This document shows positions 1 to 8,911 of a stretch of 12,494 nucleotides of DNA, piece by piece. A program made the translations under genes and the position numbers. Position 1 is the stretch's first letter, and every line of letters starts with the position of its first letter. Source of the DNA: Larix sibirica (Eukaryota; Streptophyta; Pinopsida; Pinales; Pinaceae); assembly GCA_004151065.3 (NCBI GenBank), contig NWUY0300028379.1, positions 18,305 to 30,798 on the forward strand, written 5' to 3'. The notes under the pieces were generated by a model. That model worked only from the letters and a program-made list of their open reading frames with translations, was not told the origin of the DNA and searched no databases.

Positions 1-90
1 AACGTGTCCTCCGTGTCCTGATTTCGGGGGTCATTGTGTCCGTGTCGGATACTCATATTTCCGTGTCATGTGTCCTCGTGTCAGTTGACT
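1..90. repeat. GTGTC-rich degenerate repeat
   Basis: The pentamer GTGTC occurs seven times in the first 82 bases (starting at 4, 13, 36, 42, 63, 70 and 78), often as CGTGTCC. Spacing is irregular (6 to 23 bp), so this is a degenerate short-motif repeat and not a clean microsatellite. It probably continues to the left of the window. Similar GTGTCC-rich stretches are common in plant transposon ends, but no terminal repeat is visible here. Confidence 0.6.
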
Positions 91-1376
91 TAATTTTTAT
101 GGTCTTTTGTTGCACCCTTGTTGTTGTTCCCTGTAGAGGGGAACTTCTAATTGTCCTCAAAACCTATTCCTGTGCCCCGCACATTCCCCATCACAAAAAA
201 AAACATAGCATTGCACCTAGCTTTTGGAAATGATGAACCTATATATATTGTTTTGTCTCTTCCAATATTATCAGTTAGACGATAACCTAGATTTCATTAC
301 TTGTGCTTGCCATATGTTCAGGTAATGTGAAACCCAACTAAGAGGAAAGTGTTGTGCCTTGTACCATATGTAGCGAGGTTCAAAGCACTGAGATGAAGTC
401 TTGTGCCACATGTTACCTGCTTAAAGGTTGGAGTCATATGGGGACCGCTATGTCTATTCTTCGAATCGTAGTGATGGGTTATGTTCATATGGAAGTCACC
501 ATTAGAGAGCGATCTACTTGGGAGGTTTGGTTGGTCATCTAGCATATACTTAAAGGCAGGATTGTCCACTCAACAAACAACATCATATCTGATTTTCACA
601 TATTCTTAATGCTTGAATAGGCTTGCATTCATGCTGACATTTTAATCCTCTCTCCATCATTTTTGTTTCATGTGAGGAGAGCATGTTCCTTTGTTATGAC
701 TAATCTAATATGGTTATTATTTTAGTTATTATAAGCTAATTTAATCGATATGATTTAGCTATAAATGAGGTATATTACAAATTTACAATGCACGTCATTT
801 TTAATATCTGTCCCTTTGTTTAGAATTGGCATTTCTTGGTATGCTCCTGTCTTTTATTATCTCATAATTACTTTCTGACCACTTATTATTACGGTGCACG
901 GGACCTTTTTCATAATGATATACAGTAAGTATCCTAACAAAACTAGTCTAGAATAGGCAGAATTACAGCTTTTGAGCTCATTTTTCTATAGCTTAAGTTT
1001 TCTTGAGTATGTCTTCTAAACAATTGGGTGGTTTTCCGTCAATGTTGAGTTTTAATGAACAAACTAGCACAAGCCAACATTAACCTGGTGTACTGCTACA
1101 ATCTTCAGAATATTACTTGCTGAGTAACAGTTCCCATTAAGATCAGAGGTGAGTCAAATAGTTATGCTTAAGTAATGTGTATATTATCGCACCTGCTTGA
1201 CTGGATATACGAGTCAAGACCCTTGACAATCAGAAAAGGATAATAAAGCTCATTTTACCAGTTTTGCCTAGTAGCATATTCTTCTAAGGATCTTTACTAT
1301 TTTGGTTACCATCTTGAATGTTAGTTTCAAGACTGATTTTCATGACATTAAAACAGTGTCCTGCTTGTCTGAACAG
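91..1376. other. HMA1: Non-coding stretch, probable HMA1 intron
   Basis: No exon was recognised here. The sequence is AT-rich and ends with a pyrimidine-rich acceptor tract and CAG directly before the first HMA1 exon. The HMA1 segment that should precede that exon (the end of the phosphorylation/nucleotide-binding domain) was looked for by eye on the plus strand and not found, so the upstream intron is at least about 1.3 kb if the gene is intact. Positions 318-569 are open on both strands, with four CATATG hexamers at about 310-490. Neither translation resembles a known family, so that part is more likely an old repeat. Confidence 0.5.
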
Positions 1377-1564
1377 CTGGGGGTTTAATTATGGTGGGTG
1401 ATGGAATAAATGATGCACCAGCATTGGCTGCTGCAACTGTAGGGATTGTTCTTGCACAACGTGCAAGTGCAACAGCAGTAGCTGTAGCAGATGTTCTTCT
1501 TCTAGAGGATAATATTAAAAGGGTACCTTTCGTTATTGCAAAAGCCCGTCAAACAACTTCCTTG
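1377..1564 (+). CDS. HMA1: HMA1-like P1B-ATPase, exon with the GDGIND hinge
   Basis: This internal exon encodes the end of the ATP-binding domain of a heavy-metal P-type ATPase. HMA1 of plants is a chloroplast-envelope P1B-4 pump implicated in Cu, Zn and other divalent metal transport. The exon starts after CAG at 1374-1376 and takes one base from the preceding exon, then reads GGLIMVGDGINDAPALAAAT. GDGxND (from 1397) is the P-type ATPase hinge motif that coordinates Mg. The following run through ATVGIVLAQRASATA and the VADVLLLEDNI segment is diagnostic of HMA1 rather than of other HMAs. The exon ends in TTG at 1564 before the donor GTAAGA. It has 62 complete codons, no stop and no frameshift. 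Reading through the donor gives only a short unrelated tail that stops at 1594, which supports splicing. The catalytic DKTGT and the SPC metal site are outside the window. Confidence 0.93.
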
Positions 1565-1693
1565 GTAAGATCATCTTCAGAAACCCTCCAATGATGAAAT
1601 ATAGAACTTTCCAGTGATTTGGTTGAAACTTTATGTGGGTTTCCCCTTATTTAAATATTCATTATATATTCAATTGGTGTTTGTATGTTCCAG
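1565..1693 (+). other. HMA1: Short HMA1 intron
   Basis: This is a 129-bp phase-0 intron. The donor is GTAAGA at 1565. The acceptor is TTCCAG, ending at 1693 after a T-rich tract. Removing it joins codon TTG (Leu) directly to GTA (Val), giving the expected family sequence TTSL-VKQS. Confidence 0.9.
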
Positions 1694-1780
1694 GTAAAGC
1701 AAAGCGTGCTGCTTGCATTATCGTGTATCTTTTTCGCTGCTCTTCCATCGGTGATGGGATTTCTGCCTCTCTGGCTGACG
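1694..1780 (+). CDS. HMA1: HMA1-like P1B-ATPase, C-terminal membrane exon
   Basis: This 87-bp, 29-codon exon continues in phase 0 from the previous one. It starts with VKQSVLLALS and ends with PLWLT. The run from about residue 5 is hydrophobic (LLALSCIFFAALPSVMGFLP) and corresponds to the penultimate transmembrane helix of the P1B core. ACG at 1778-1780 is followed by the donor GTATGG, so the next exon should begin with the last transmembrane helix, which in P1B-4 pumps carries the HEGGT/S motif. That exon was not found anywhere downstream in the window. The frame is intact, which argues for a live gene with a very long intron, but a truncated gene copy is possible. Confidence 0.9.
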
Positions 1781-2527
1781 GTATGGTATATTTGATCACC
1801 CTCTATGTGTTTTGGATGGCATGTGTGTAATCTAATCTGTAAGGCCAAATCTGTCCTATGTATTTATTTCAACCTTGACCATTCATATAGTTTTTGATAG
1901 GTTAGATTGAAGGTGCGAGTGATCTCTCTTTCTATATTTTTTATCGAAGTGTTAAATTTGGATGCGGGAATTGTGGTAAACAAATGGTCTTGTTTCTAGG
2001 GTTGTGTATCCAAATGCATGTGGGTGCATGACTACTTTGGCTATGGTGTAGGGTATAATGGTTTATGCCTTTTTGTTCATGTTCCCATATAGTCTCTCAT
2101 TTACAAAGGATATTAAATTAAGGAATCTGTATATATATATATATGCATTCCATTTCACAAGCATGTGCATGCCTCAGTATGATGATTACTCCACAGTTTT
2201 CTAGAAACTATTATTAATACCTTAGGAATGATCAAAAAGGCAAGAGCACAATATCAAGAGCAATTTGGGATTTAAACACACCAAATTTTCAAGATCTGCT
2301 GAGTCTTTCCAAAACATAACCTTGCATGTTTTCCTTCTTGACTAAGCCATGAGACAATTACTTTTGTAGGAGCACACTACCCCAAAGTGTGCCTAACAGT
2401 TATTGGAGCCAAGTTACCAAACCACTAAAGAAAATATTTACAGTGCCAACAATATTTAACATGGTACGTAAACATAATAATCATTTTTTTCTTAAAGCAT
2501 GCATCGTGTATTGCATTAGATAAGCAT
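1781..2527. other. Non-coding stretch after HMA1 exon
   Basis: This is presumably the start of the long HMA1 intron. It is AT-rich and contains a short (TA)n run at 2130-2144. No exon, RNA gene or clear transposon end was recognised. Confidence 0.5.
2130..2144. repeat. Short TA microsatellite
   Basis: Fifteen bases of uninterrupted alternating T and A, ending before TGCATTCC. It is a simple-sequence repeat with no sign of function. Confidence 0.85.
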
Positions 2528-2800
2528 GACCAAAAAACTAGGTCAATGGGACTCAAAATTACAATCTCATAGTGACAAACTATGGGAGTGCTAAAGCAAC
2601 TCCTAGAAGGTAAAAGATAAAATAAATTATTGAATAAGACAAATAGCCAAAAACATAAGCATAAATAAAACATGATGTAGATAAGATAAATAATGTCCAA
2701 CAAATGACCAAAAGAAAGGTCAATGGGCTTAGAAGAAACAATCAATGATTCCAATCTGTATGGGTGCCCTAAGCTACCCCAAAAGCATAAAGAAAAATAT
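2528..2800. repeat. Diverged 178-bp tandem duplication
   Basis: Two adjacent copies are offset by 177-178 bp. The anchors are GACCAAAA at 2528 and 2706, GGTCAATGGG at 2541 and 2718, and TATGGG at 2581 and 2759. Each TATGGG anchor is followed by related sequence (GAGTGCTAAAGC versus TGCCCTAAGCTA) and an A-rich run. The copies are heavily diverged between anchors. A further copy 178 bp upstream was not evident. The array abuts the SINE-like element. Confidence 0.5.
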
Positions 2801-2804
2801 CTGT

Positions 2805-3000
2805 TGGGCTATGGCTCAGTGGTTGGGACAGGATGCCACCATGAAAACTACATAGGTTCAAACCCCAATAGGTGTAGAGCCTCTTGTGTGAGAGAGAGGG
2901 AAGGTGTTTGACCTCCTAGAGTTGGTTTACCTCGTCATCAAAGGGACTTAACACATGTTGGGAAAGCCAAATTAGTTTAAGTGGATATTTTATCCTTTAT
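2805..3000 (+). mobile_element. tRNA-derived SINE-like element
   Basis: An RNA polymerase III type-2 internal promoter is visible. Box A is TGGCTCAGTGG at 2812-2822, matching TRGYNNARNGG. Box B is GGTTCAAACCC at 2855-2865. They are 32 bp apart, as in tRNA genes and tRNA-derived SINEs. The flanks do not pair into a tRNA acceptor stem, and a roughly 130-bp unrelated body follows, so a SINE is favoured over a tRNA gene. The 3' limit is uncertain and is set here at the T/A-rich end. A possible target duplication, AAAGAAAA, occurs at 2789-2796 and 3010-3017, but it is weak in AT-rich DNA. Confidence 0.65.
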
Positions 3001-4054
3001 AACATGATCAAAGAAAACATGAACTAAATATTACATCCAAGAGGAAGAAAAAGGAGAGTGAAAGAGAGTAACTAGAAGTCTATAAGGTCATATGAAGAGA
3101 AGGAATGTGAGGAGGGAGAGTTGTTTTCCATGGAGTCAAACACAAAGCGATATTCAATGCACTATTTAATGATGTTTGGAGAGTGCCCTAGGCTAAGAGG
3201 ACCTAACGAGATGATCTCAAGACGTGTCCGGCAAACATGAGTGGCCATTTCTTAATTTTCAAAGCCGAAGAAAGGAACCTCATGATGTGACTCCATCTTA
3301 GGTTGGGTTATCAATCTAATATGTGCAAAGAATGAGTGTGTCTAACCCTTGTGGGAACGGCTCAATCAACTCTAGGATGAGATGTTGTGCTTGGTCTCAT
3401 AGACCTAGCTTTGGTTGTGCGGCCATCGGAAGATTTGCTCATCCCTTAGCACCACCAAGTGTTGAAATCTATTGAAAAAAGGAGGTAATAAATCTAACAA
3501 TAACTTTACATCACACCTATCATTGGATAGCTATATGTGTAGCTGTCATATTCACGAGTGTGACTCACTAATATGGAAATTATGGATACTAGATGAAAAT
3601 ATTTAGGAGTATGGTGATTATGGATCCTAGACAAGTACTTGTTAATGCACAACCTAGCAGCCCCAAGATTGGCAAGTGAATCAGTTGCCAAACTGACACA
3701 ACTACGGATCCCCAACCCAACATGTCACTACCAGAAAGGAATCCACTTTTAGGTTTCTCAGGTCCTACATTACAAAATCCTAGACTAACCAAGGGAGAGA
3801 CCCTAGCCAAGGTTTTTATAAGGCTATAAGGAGAACCTATCTAACCCCAAATACTGGTCTAGCTATATTTTTGTGTAGATGTGCCTACTTAAGATATTCA
3901 ATGAAATAAAACAGATACAATTCAGTATGATATAATCAATGCTACATAAATAAATGATACAAAGAAAATGCTTGCAAAAGGAAATAGGCAATAGAGACTT
4001 TAAAGAGTAAAAATCCCCCAACCAAGGCTTATAGTCAATCGGGATTATCTAACT
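3001..4054. other. Non-coding, likely decayed repeat DNA
   Basis: No gene was recognised. Positions 3033-3120 are purine-rich (GAGGAAG, GAAAGAGAG and AGGAGGGAGAG). Two short minus-strand open frames (3589-3810 and 3506-3715) overlap in different frames and show no domain. They lie on the downstream side of the leader-like copy A when read on the minus strand, so decayed retroelement interior is possible. Confidence 0.4.
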
Positions 4055-4268
4055 GCTATAGCCCTTCTAACCACCTGCAGAGTCCAACAAAGATGGCAGC
4101 CCAATCTTTCAGAGCACTAACCAGGGAGGCTTGACCGTACCCCTGGCAACACCACCCGACCCCTCAGATGCGTGAAGAATAATCTTCTAAAATGTTTTTT
4201 TCAGTGCACTATAGCGATTAGACGACCAATAGGTTGGCTTCGGGATTCCTAGTGGGTTCCCGATATAC
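4055..4268 (-). repeat. Retroelement leader-like repeat, copy A
   Basis: This is diverged from 6860-7086 (copy B) but collinear with it. Shared blocks in order are GCTATAGC, TGCAG plus AGTC/GGTCTAACA, the GCACTAAC..GGAGGCT block, CCCTTGACA/CCCTGGCAA, TTCGAC/CCCGAC, ACTATAGC, AGACGAC and CGATATAC. Because copy B lies between a putative LTR and a gag relic on the minus strand, copy A is inferred to be the leader of a second, related element in the same orientation. No gag sequence was found beside it. Confidence 0.55.
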
Positions 4269-4403
4269 GCAAGGTATGTGGGGTCTAATTCCGTGGTCGA
4301 TGTTGTCTAATGCAGTACTACTCAACTAAGGGTACTAGACAGGAGTTAGGGAGGATGTCCAACATCTTGTACCTAACAAGGATGAAAGAAGACGTGCCCC
4401 AAC

Positions 4404-4604
4404 CAATGTTGCAAATATCGTGTCGGGTAATATATCGCTAAGGGTTTGGAAAGAAACTTATCAGAAATATCGGGATTAACTGAAAATGTCGGCAAAAATA
4501 AACTTAGACCTGAAGAATTATGAAAATATCAGACAAATTGGCAGCACAAAAAACTCGAGAGAAATCGGAAATTTTGGGAGAAATCGGAGATATTTGCAAT
4601 ACTG
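4404..4604. mobile_element. hAT-type MITE, 201 bp
   Basis: Terminal inverted repeats are CAATGTTGCAAATATC (4404-4419) and, read on the opposite strand at 4604-4589, CAGTATTGCAAATATC. They match at 14 of 16 positions, with an 11-bp identical core. The flanks are GCCCCAAC (4396-4403) and GTCCCAAC (4605-4612), an 8-bp direct repeat with one mismatch. CA(G/A)-type ends with 8-bp target duplications are typical of the hAT superfamily. There is no coding capacity, so it is non-autonomous. Inside the right end, GAGAAATCGGA is repeated at 4559-4569 and 4578-4588. The element is inserted next to repeat copy A and is therefore younger than it. Confidence 0.75.
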
Positions 4605-4612
4605 GTCCCAAC

Positions 4613-5854
4613 ACTGGTCATTGTACTAGTAGGGTCCCCTAGACCGCAGTTTTACCTGCCTAACGACGGCTGCTGAATATCTTTATAGACGCTGGAACAT
4701 TTCTTCTACTCCCATAACCCAATTGTTGATTTGATCATAAAAACAACAATCACAGATTTTACAATCTCCCAATGATATTTGTCCGAAATGAGACTTTCAC
4801 AGTGTACCATTAAGCATTTAACATAAATAGCATCGAAATAAGAGACTTAACATCAACGTGTATAGCATTCCAAAGATAACTTCAATGTTGTAACAATGCT
4901 TTCAAATAATCATTTGCAATTTAAGATCTAACTCTCAAAGGCATCCACTTCCATATGAAATTAACCATGTGTAGCATTCATAAACTAGAGTAAAAATCAA
5001 CTTGTGATATCCCTATGTCATTCACTTGCTAATGATTTATATATGCCAATCACCATGAACTCAATTCAATAACAAGTAATCCTTCCAATATGAGCAAAAA
5101 GGGAACCAATGTCCCTAGTACTAATTCCTCTTATGACAAGTAGATCTAACTAATCAAACCATACATCATTCACTTGAGATAGCAATAAGAATGAAACTCT
5201 CTTAGCACTCAATTGCTCACTTCTTACTTAGCATTTGATACAAACCTTAAACCAAATAGTTAGTTGAGCACATGCGAGTAGGTTCAATCTTATGTGTTAG
5301 CAATAGGAACTCAGCATCCAATATTTAGTTCTTTTTTCTTAGCAATCCATCCATTAAGCACTATTTATTCAATCAAAGCCACTCCTCAAGAAACTCAGCA
5401 GTTCAAGTACTAATGTGAGCAGTAGAACATCCAGTTATGCAGTCACAAGCTCACCAAACCAACTCTTACCAACTACTAATGAACTCAAACAAGAAACTCT
5501 AACGAGATCTAAACTAAGCTCACCAATATCTACCTGCCAAACAGTGCTTAGTGCAAATTAGAACTTAAATGAGATATGAAGTGTGAAGATTTTCAAAAAC
5601 AAATACAATAAGTGCTTGCTATACCACTGATAGTTAGCCTTTGAAATGAGTAACCAACAGTGAATGAGTTACAAATGTAATGCAAAATTAAAATGAGATC
5701 GAGAGTGCCCTAAAAGGTCAAGTCATCTTGTACGTAACCTCAGAATTTGTGGAGCCAGGAACAGCACTATGATCCTAAGCGAATTGATGCTTAAGTGAAC
5801 CTTCCAGTCCTTAAACAAATACAATATTATTCAAATGAAATTTTAAGAGGTATG
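4613..5854. other. Non-coding, nothing recognised
   Basis: AT-rich sequence with stops in all frames and no long open frame. On the minus strand it lies upstream of leader-like copy A, so part of it could be the LTR of that element, but no second copy was found in the window to define its ends. Confidence 0.4.
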
Positions 5855-6284
5855 ATGACAGTCCTTAAAAACCAAATTTATCAATATAAGAAGACACTTT
5901 GGAGGGCAAAATTGATTATGATTTAGGTGTCCAATTCAATGAAGAATGACAGTTGATAAGGAAGGCTGAATTGATGAGTTACACAATCAAATTTAAGGGG
6001 CCAGTTTTGCCCAAAATGAAGTCTTTTAGCTTGCTTACCAATGGTTATTGCAACATGCCTATTAAGTTGGTCAAAGAGGCTTGCATGACAGTTCAGAATG
6101 AAGACCGAATTGGTGTCTATGAACTTCAAATTCAGATCTGGTTTATTGGAGCAGCAACCGAGATAAGTGATCCAAGTTTGTGACCAAAACACCAGCCACT
6201 TATTAATACCAATCCTCTGCCACCAAGTGATTATGAAAGAGGCTGAATTGGGGAGATATGACAGTCATATAGAGGGCCGAATTA
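5855..6284. repeat. Irregular array of a two-part motif
   Basis: ATGACAGT occurs at 5855, 5946, 6085 and 6258. A second motif close to GGCYGAATTG follows the last three at a fixed start-to-start distance of 17-18 bp (5964, 6103 and 6275). A variant, GGCAAAATTG, lies at 5905, and an extra GGCTGAATTG at 6241. The spacing between units is irregular (91, 139 and 173 bp). Open frames of 76 codons (plus, 5953-6183) and 89 codons (minus, 6192-5923) overlap here. Neither resembles a known protein. The stretch lies just past the gag relic on the minus strand. Confidence 0.45.
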
Positions 6285-6312
6285 GTCACATGATCTTCAA
6301 GCTCTGTTTTGC

Positions 6313-6817
6313 TACTCAAAAAAGTAAATGATACTATCAAATGAGATGATACCAAGAACTTTAAGCCAAGCCCTTATCAATTTAAACTTAGAACCATCAA
6401 ACTTTTATAAGTCTACTTTAGGAAAATGATTCCAGGTGTTATTATCCATGGAGGGTGGTTTATTGCTAGGATGACCTGAAGGGGGTTGTTGGTTGCTAGA
6501 TAGTCTTGAGTGAGAAGTTTATTCCTATTGTTGCTCACTAGGTTGTGCATTCCCATGCTCTTCTGCATGTATGCCACTAACTGTCAAATGTGTCAACTTC
6601 TCATTCAATATCTTCTCCAAGAGGTCAATTTTTGTCTCCAACTTCTTATCCCATGTCTAATCCCAGTCATTGATGGTCAGTTGAAGGTGTTGAATCTGGA
6701 CATTAAGATCTGTGATTCTGTGTATTGAGCTTCCAAGTTGTCCAACTTGTCGATAGTAGAGTGGGTGGTCATATTGTTCAGGGTGTTGGTGTGAGGTGGT
6801 TTATATGGTTCCACCAT
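6313..6817 (-). pseudogene. Broken Ty3/gypsy-like gag relic
   Basis: Read on the minus strand, a frame opens with ATG at 6817 and is free of stops for 46 codons, to a TGA at 6679-6677. It includes a heptad-like stretch with IDKLDNLEAQ. A second frame overlaps it and carries on: ITDLNVQIQHLQ, then TAG at 6659-6657, KKLETKIDLLEKIL, TAG at 6527-6525 and TAA at 6521-6519, then a Pro/Gln/Ser-rich linker, then WNHFPKVDL, TAA at 6407-6405, and KFDGS at 6404-6390. A coiled-coil N-terminus followed by P-K-x-(D/E)-(L/M)-x-K-F-D-G-(S/T) is the usual start of plant Ty3/gypsy gag. After KFDGS the similarity fades, with another stop near 6313. One frameshift and several stops make it non-functional. No zinc knuckle, protease, reverse transcriptase or integrase was seen. 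It lies just downstream of putative leader B and LTR C. Confidence 0.65.
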
Positions 6818-6859
6818 GAGTCAGATCTATCAGGTCCTAAGGACAAGGGAGTGTCAAGT

Positions 6860-7086
6860 GCTATAGCTCTCTAATATACTTGCAGGGTCTAACAGTAATA
6901 CTAAGCCGAATATCTCAGGGCACTAACTAAGGAGGCTCCACCATGCCCTTGACAGTACTGTTCGACTACCTTGGTACTAGAGGGTGATCTCCTTGAGTGT
7001 TGTTGTCGATGTACTATAGCAACAAGACGACTAATTAGTTTTATCTAAAGTTAGTTCCAAGTATACCTAGGGGACTTTCGATATAC
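6860..7086 (-). repeat. Retroelement leader-like repeat, copy B
   Basis: This is collinear with copy A (4055-4268). It lies on the minus strand exactly between the end of putative LTR C (7088) and the gag start codon (6817), which is where the untranslated leader of an LTR retrotransposon belongs. The first minus-strand bases after the LTR read GGTATATCGAAAG, which only weakly resembles a tRNA-Met primer site, so the primer-binding site is not established. Confidence 0.5.
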
Positions 7087-7087
7087 C

Positions 7088-8022
7088 TATTATCACAAAA
7101 AATCTAGTGTTTCTATGTGATGAAATCCTATCCAGGACCGCAGAGAACTACAACCACTAGGTAAGTGATACCTCAGGAATCCTACCCCCAAAAGATGGTA
7201 TCACGTCGGGTAGACTCCTCTCTCTTTAGGCTTCCTAGTCCCACTTGAGGTGAAACCAGACTAGCCACGAGAGGTGACCCCGGCCCATCTTTCCCTAGAG
7301 AGTGCCGAGAATAAATTCAGCTCTCCACAAGCAATCACTAGACTAATTTTGAAATGATACAGGATAACTTGATTAGTTAAAAGAGTTGGAGAACAAGTAG
7401 GGTATCCTGCGATGACTTCCCAAACTTAATGAAATGGTTACTGAGAGAGAGTCTGTACGCTGGTTACAGGGTTTGATGAATGTGTATAATAGACCAGCGA
7501 AAGAAAACGCTCAATAATTGAGTTCAATGGAAGTCTAGGAAGAGGATGTTAAGGCAGAAATAGTCCAACTCTCAGTCTTGGTGGTATGGCTTATGAATGA
7601 TTAATCGTTTGATAAAGTACAAAAATGGGAGATGGATTTGTTTAGCTAGGGCCTTAGCACAAAGAGATCTTGCTACACAGATAATCACACATGCACAGTA
7701 AAAGGTAGCAAGAAAAATAAGCATGCAAGGGAAAAACAAGCAATACCCACTTGGTGTAAGTCGTTTTTAATGATCAGTGCCAATATCTAGGGCATTATGG
7801 AGTCGAATAGTGAGTTCGTTTTTGGATTTGTTAATTTGCCCCAAAATGTAGCAATATAAGATTTTACCCAAGTGATAACTACCCAATAAACCCTGCATGC
7901 ATTCAATAAAGTTTTCAGAAGATTTTATTAAGAGTGATAAATGGTTTTCAGAGTTTTAATAATCAAAGTTCCATGTACTCACCTTGATCCGGATGCTCGA
8001 AGGATTTCTTTCTCCTCACTCA
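7088..8022 (-). mobile_element. Putative LTR, copy C
   Basis: About 935 bp that are collinear with 8912-9803. Shared blocks in order (plus strand) include TTATCACAA; TCCTMTCCAGGA; GAATCCTACCCCC; CTCTCTTTAGGC plus CTCCTA/TTCCTA; GACTAGCCACG; a GGAAG..GATG(T/G)T block; CTACCCACTTGG/ATACCCACTTGG; and TGCATGCATTCA. The 3' blocks are a CCTTGA..GGATG run and TTTCTCCTC. On the minus strand it begins with TGAGTGAGGAG and ends near GTGATAATA, where copy D ends with GTGATAACA, so TG...CA ends are plausible. The leader and gag relic follow on the minus strand, which makes this the likely 5' LTR. Divergence from D is large. Confidence 0.55.
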
Positions 8023-8881
8023 AGAATCTGAAGAACTGCAAGAAGACCTTATCACAACCCCTTCTGAAGAAGATCTTGGTGATGAGATGGATGGTGAGGA
8101 CTCTTAAGAAGAGAATCAAGCATGTACTTCAGCTTCTATTGAAGACAAGGATTTGGTAAGTCAATTTCCCCTTCCAGTTTCTGAATTAATGATGAATCCT
8201 TTGATGATTGGAAAGGGGAAGATTTTGTAGAGAAATCCTTGTAGGGTGAAGCGTTTTCATGTGCTATCTCTCCCTCGTGTGAAGAGGAACATGGAAGCCA
8301 AGATTATAAAGATATTGAAACTCTTTTTCAGATTGGAAAGCATAGATGGTATGGATATTGTAGGTATTTTCAGGTTGATCCCATCTACGACACTAATAGT
8401 GAAAGTTTGAAGGGTGAAGTTGTTGATTTAATGTCTCTTGGACAGCCAAACATAGCTGAGGTATGTGAAGTATTTTCCTTGTCAATGGAAATCCATATGC
8501 ATTCATCAATGGGGCAGATTTATCACATCATAAGAAACATTATCATGATGTAAGAAGTGCAGAAATTTTCCAGCCAACTATGGATTCCTCTCTTGCCAAA
8601 TTTGTCTCTAAGAATTCAATAAGAGGACGTGTTTTGGGGGCTGCAATATGTTTGGGACAACAGAGTTTTCAATTTGTAATTTATTGCAGAAATTTTCAGC
8701 CTCCCAAAAGAAAGCTTCAAGACATAAGTTATGAACTGAAAAAAAAAGATCTGATGCTTTGCCTCATTCTTCATCTTCATATTTGTTAGATGGCATCTAT
8801 CATATTGATATTTGGTAGATGGCAGTGAAGAAAATTGTTGCAAATTTTTGTTGGCACCCTGTAAAAACCATTGTTGCTTGA
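8023..8881 (+). pseudogene. Decayed coding-like segment, unrecognised
   Basis: The family was not recognised. Several consecutive plus-strand stretches read like a natural protein but in changing frames. One frame from 8024 is acidic (TPSEEDLGDEMDGEDS), with a TAA at 8105. Another, after a TGA at 8182, gives SFDDWKGEDFVEKS, a TAG at 8242, and then 102 open codons (8245-8550) including DYKDIETLFQIGKHRWYGYC. The coherent part of that run ends near 8460. A third frame is open for 106 codons (8469-8786) and includes NGNPYAFINGADLSHHKKHY and SIRGRVLGAAICLG. A fourth continues around 8790-8878 with a TAG at 8816 and ends at TGA 8879. This pattern fits one old coding sequence with frameshifts and stops. 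GAG followed by GTATGTG at 8458-8467 resembles a donor site, so exon/intron remnants are possible. It is bracketed by LTR-like copies C and D. A minus-strand open frame (8912-8616) looks low-complexity and is judged a shadow. Confidence 0.45.
8779..8824. repeat. Small 29-bp tandem duplication
   Basis: ATATTTGTTAGATGGCA at 8779-8795 recurs as ATATTTGGTAGATGGCA at 8808-8824 with one mismatch. The offset is 29 bp, and the second copy lacks the last part of the unit. It lies in the decayed coding-like segment and probably arose by replication slippage. Confidence 0.7.
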
Positions 8882-8911
8882 GGGTATGGGGGATGACTTC
8901 CATGAAGGACA

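Noticed and set aside
318-569. Open frames on both strands (83 codons minus, 62 codons plus)
   Set aside because: They overlap each other, have no recognisable domain and show no splice context. They were left as probable repeat DNA.
2425-2754. 109-codon minus-strand open frame with a hydrophobic stretch
   Set aside because: It crosses both copies of the 178-bp tandem repeat, and its hydrophobicity follows from A-rich plus-strand DNA. No family resemblance.
2805-2880. Functional tRNA gene
   Set aside because: A and B boxes are present, but no acceptor stem or convincing anticodon arm can be formed. A SINE explains it better.
3506-3810. Two minus-strand open frames of 69 and 73 codons
   Set aside because: They are in different frames over the same DNA and resemble no known protein, including gag or pol.
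5923-6192. 89-codon minus and 76-codon plus open frames
   Set aside because: They mirror each other across a motif-rich repeat. Neither resembles a retroelement or plant protein.
6510-6728. 72-codon plus-strand open frame
   Set aside because: It is the shadow of the gag relic, which makes sense only on the minus strand.
7941-8159. 72-codon plus-strand open frame rich in Lys and Leu
   Set aside because: It straddles the edge of LTR-like copy C. The acidic reading in another frame is more protein-like.
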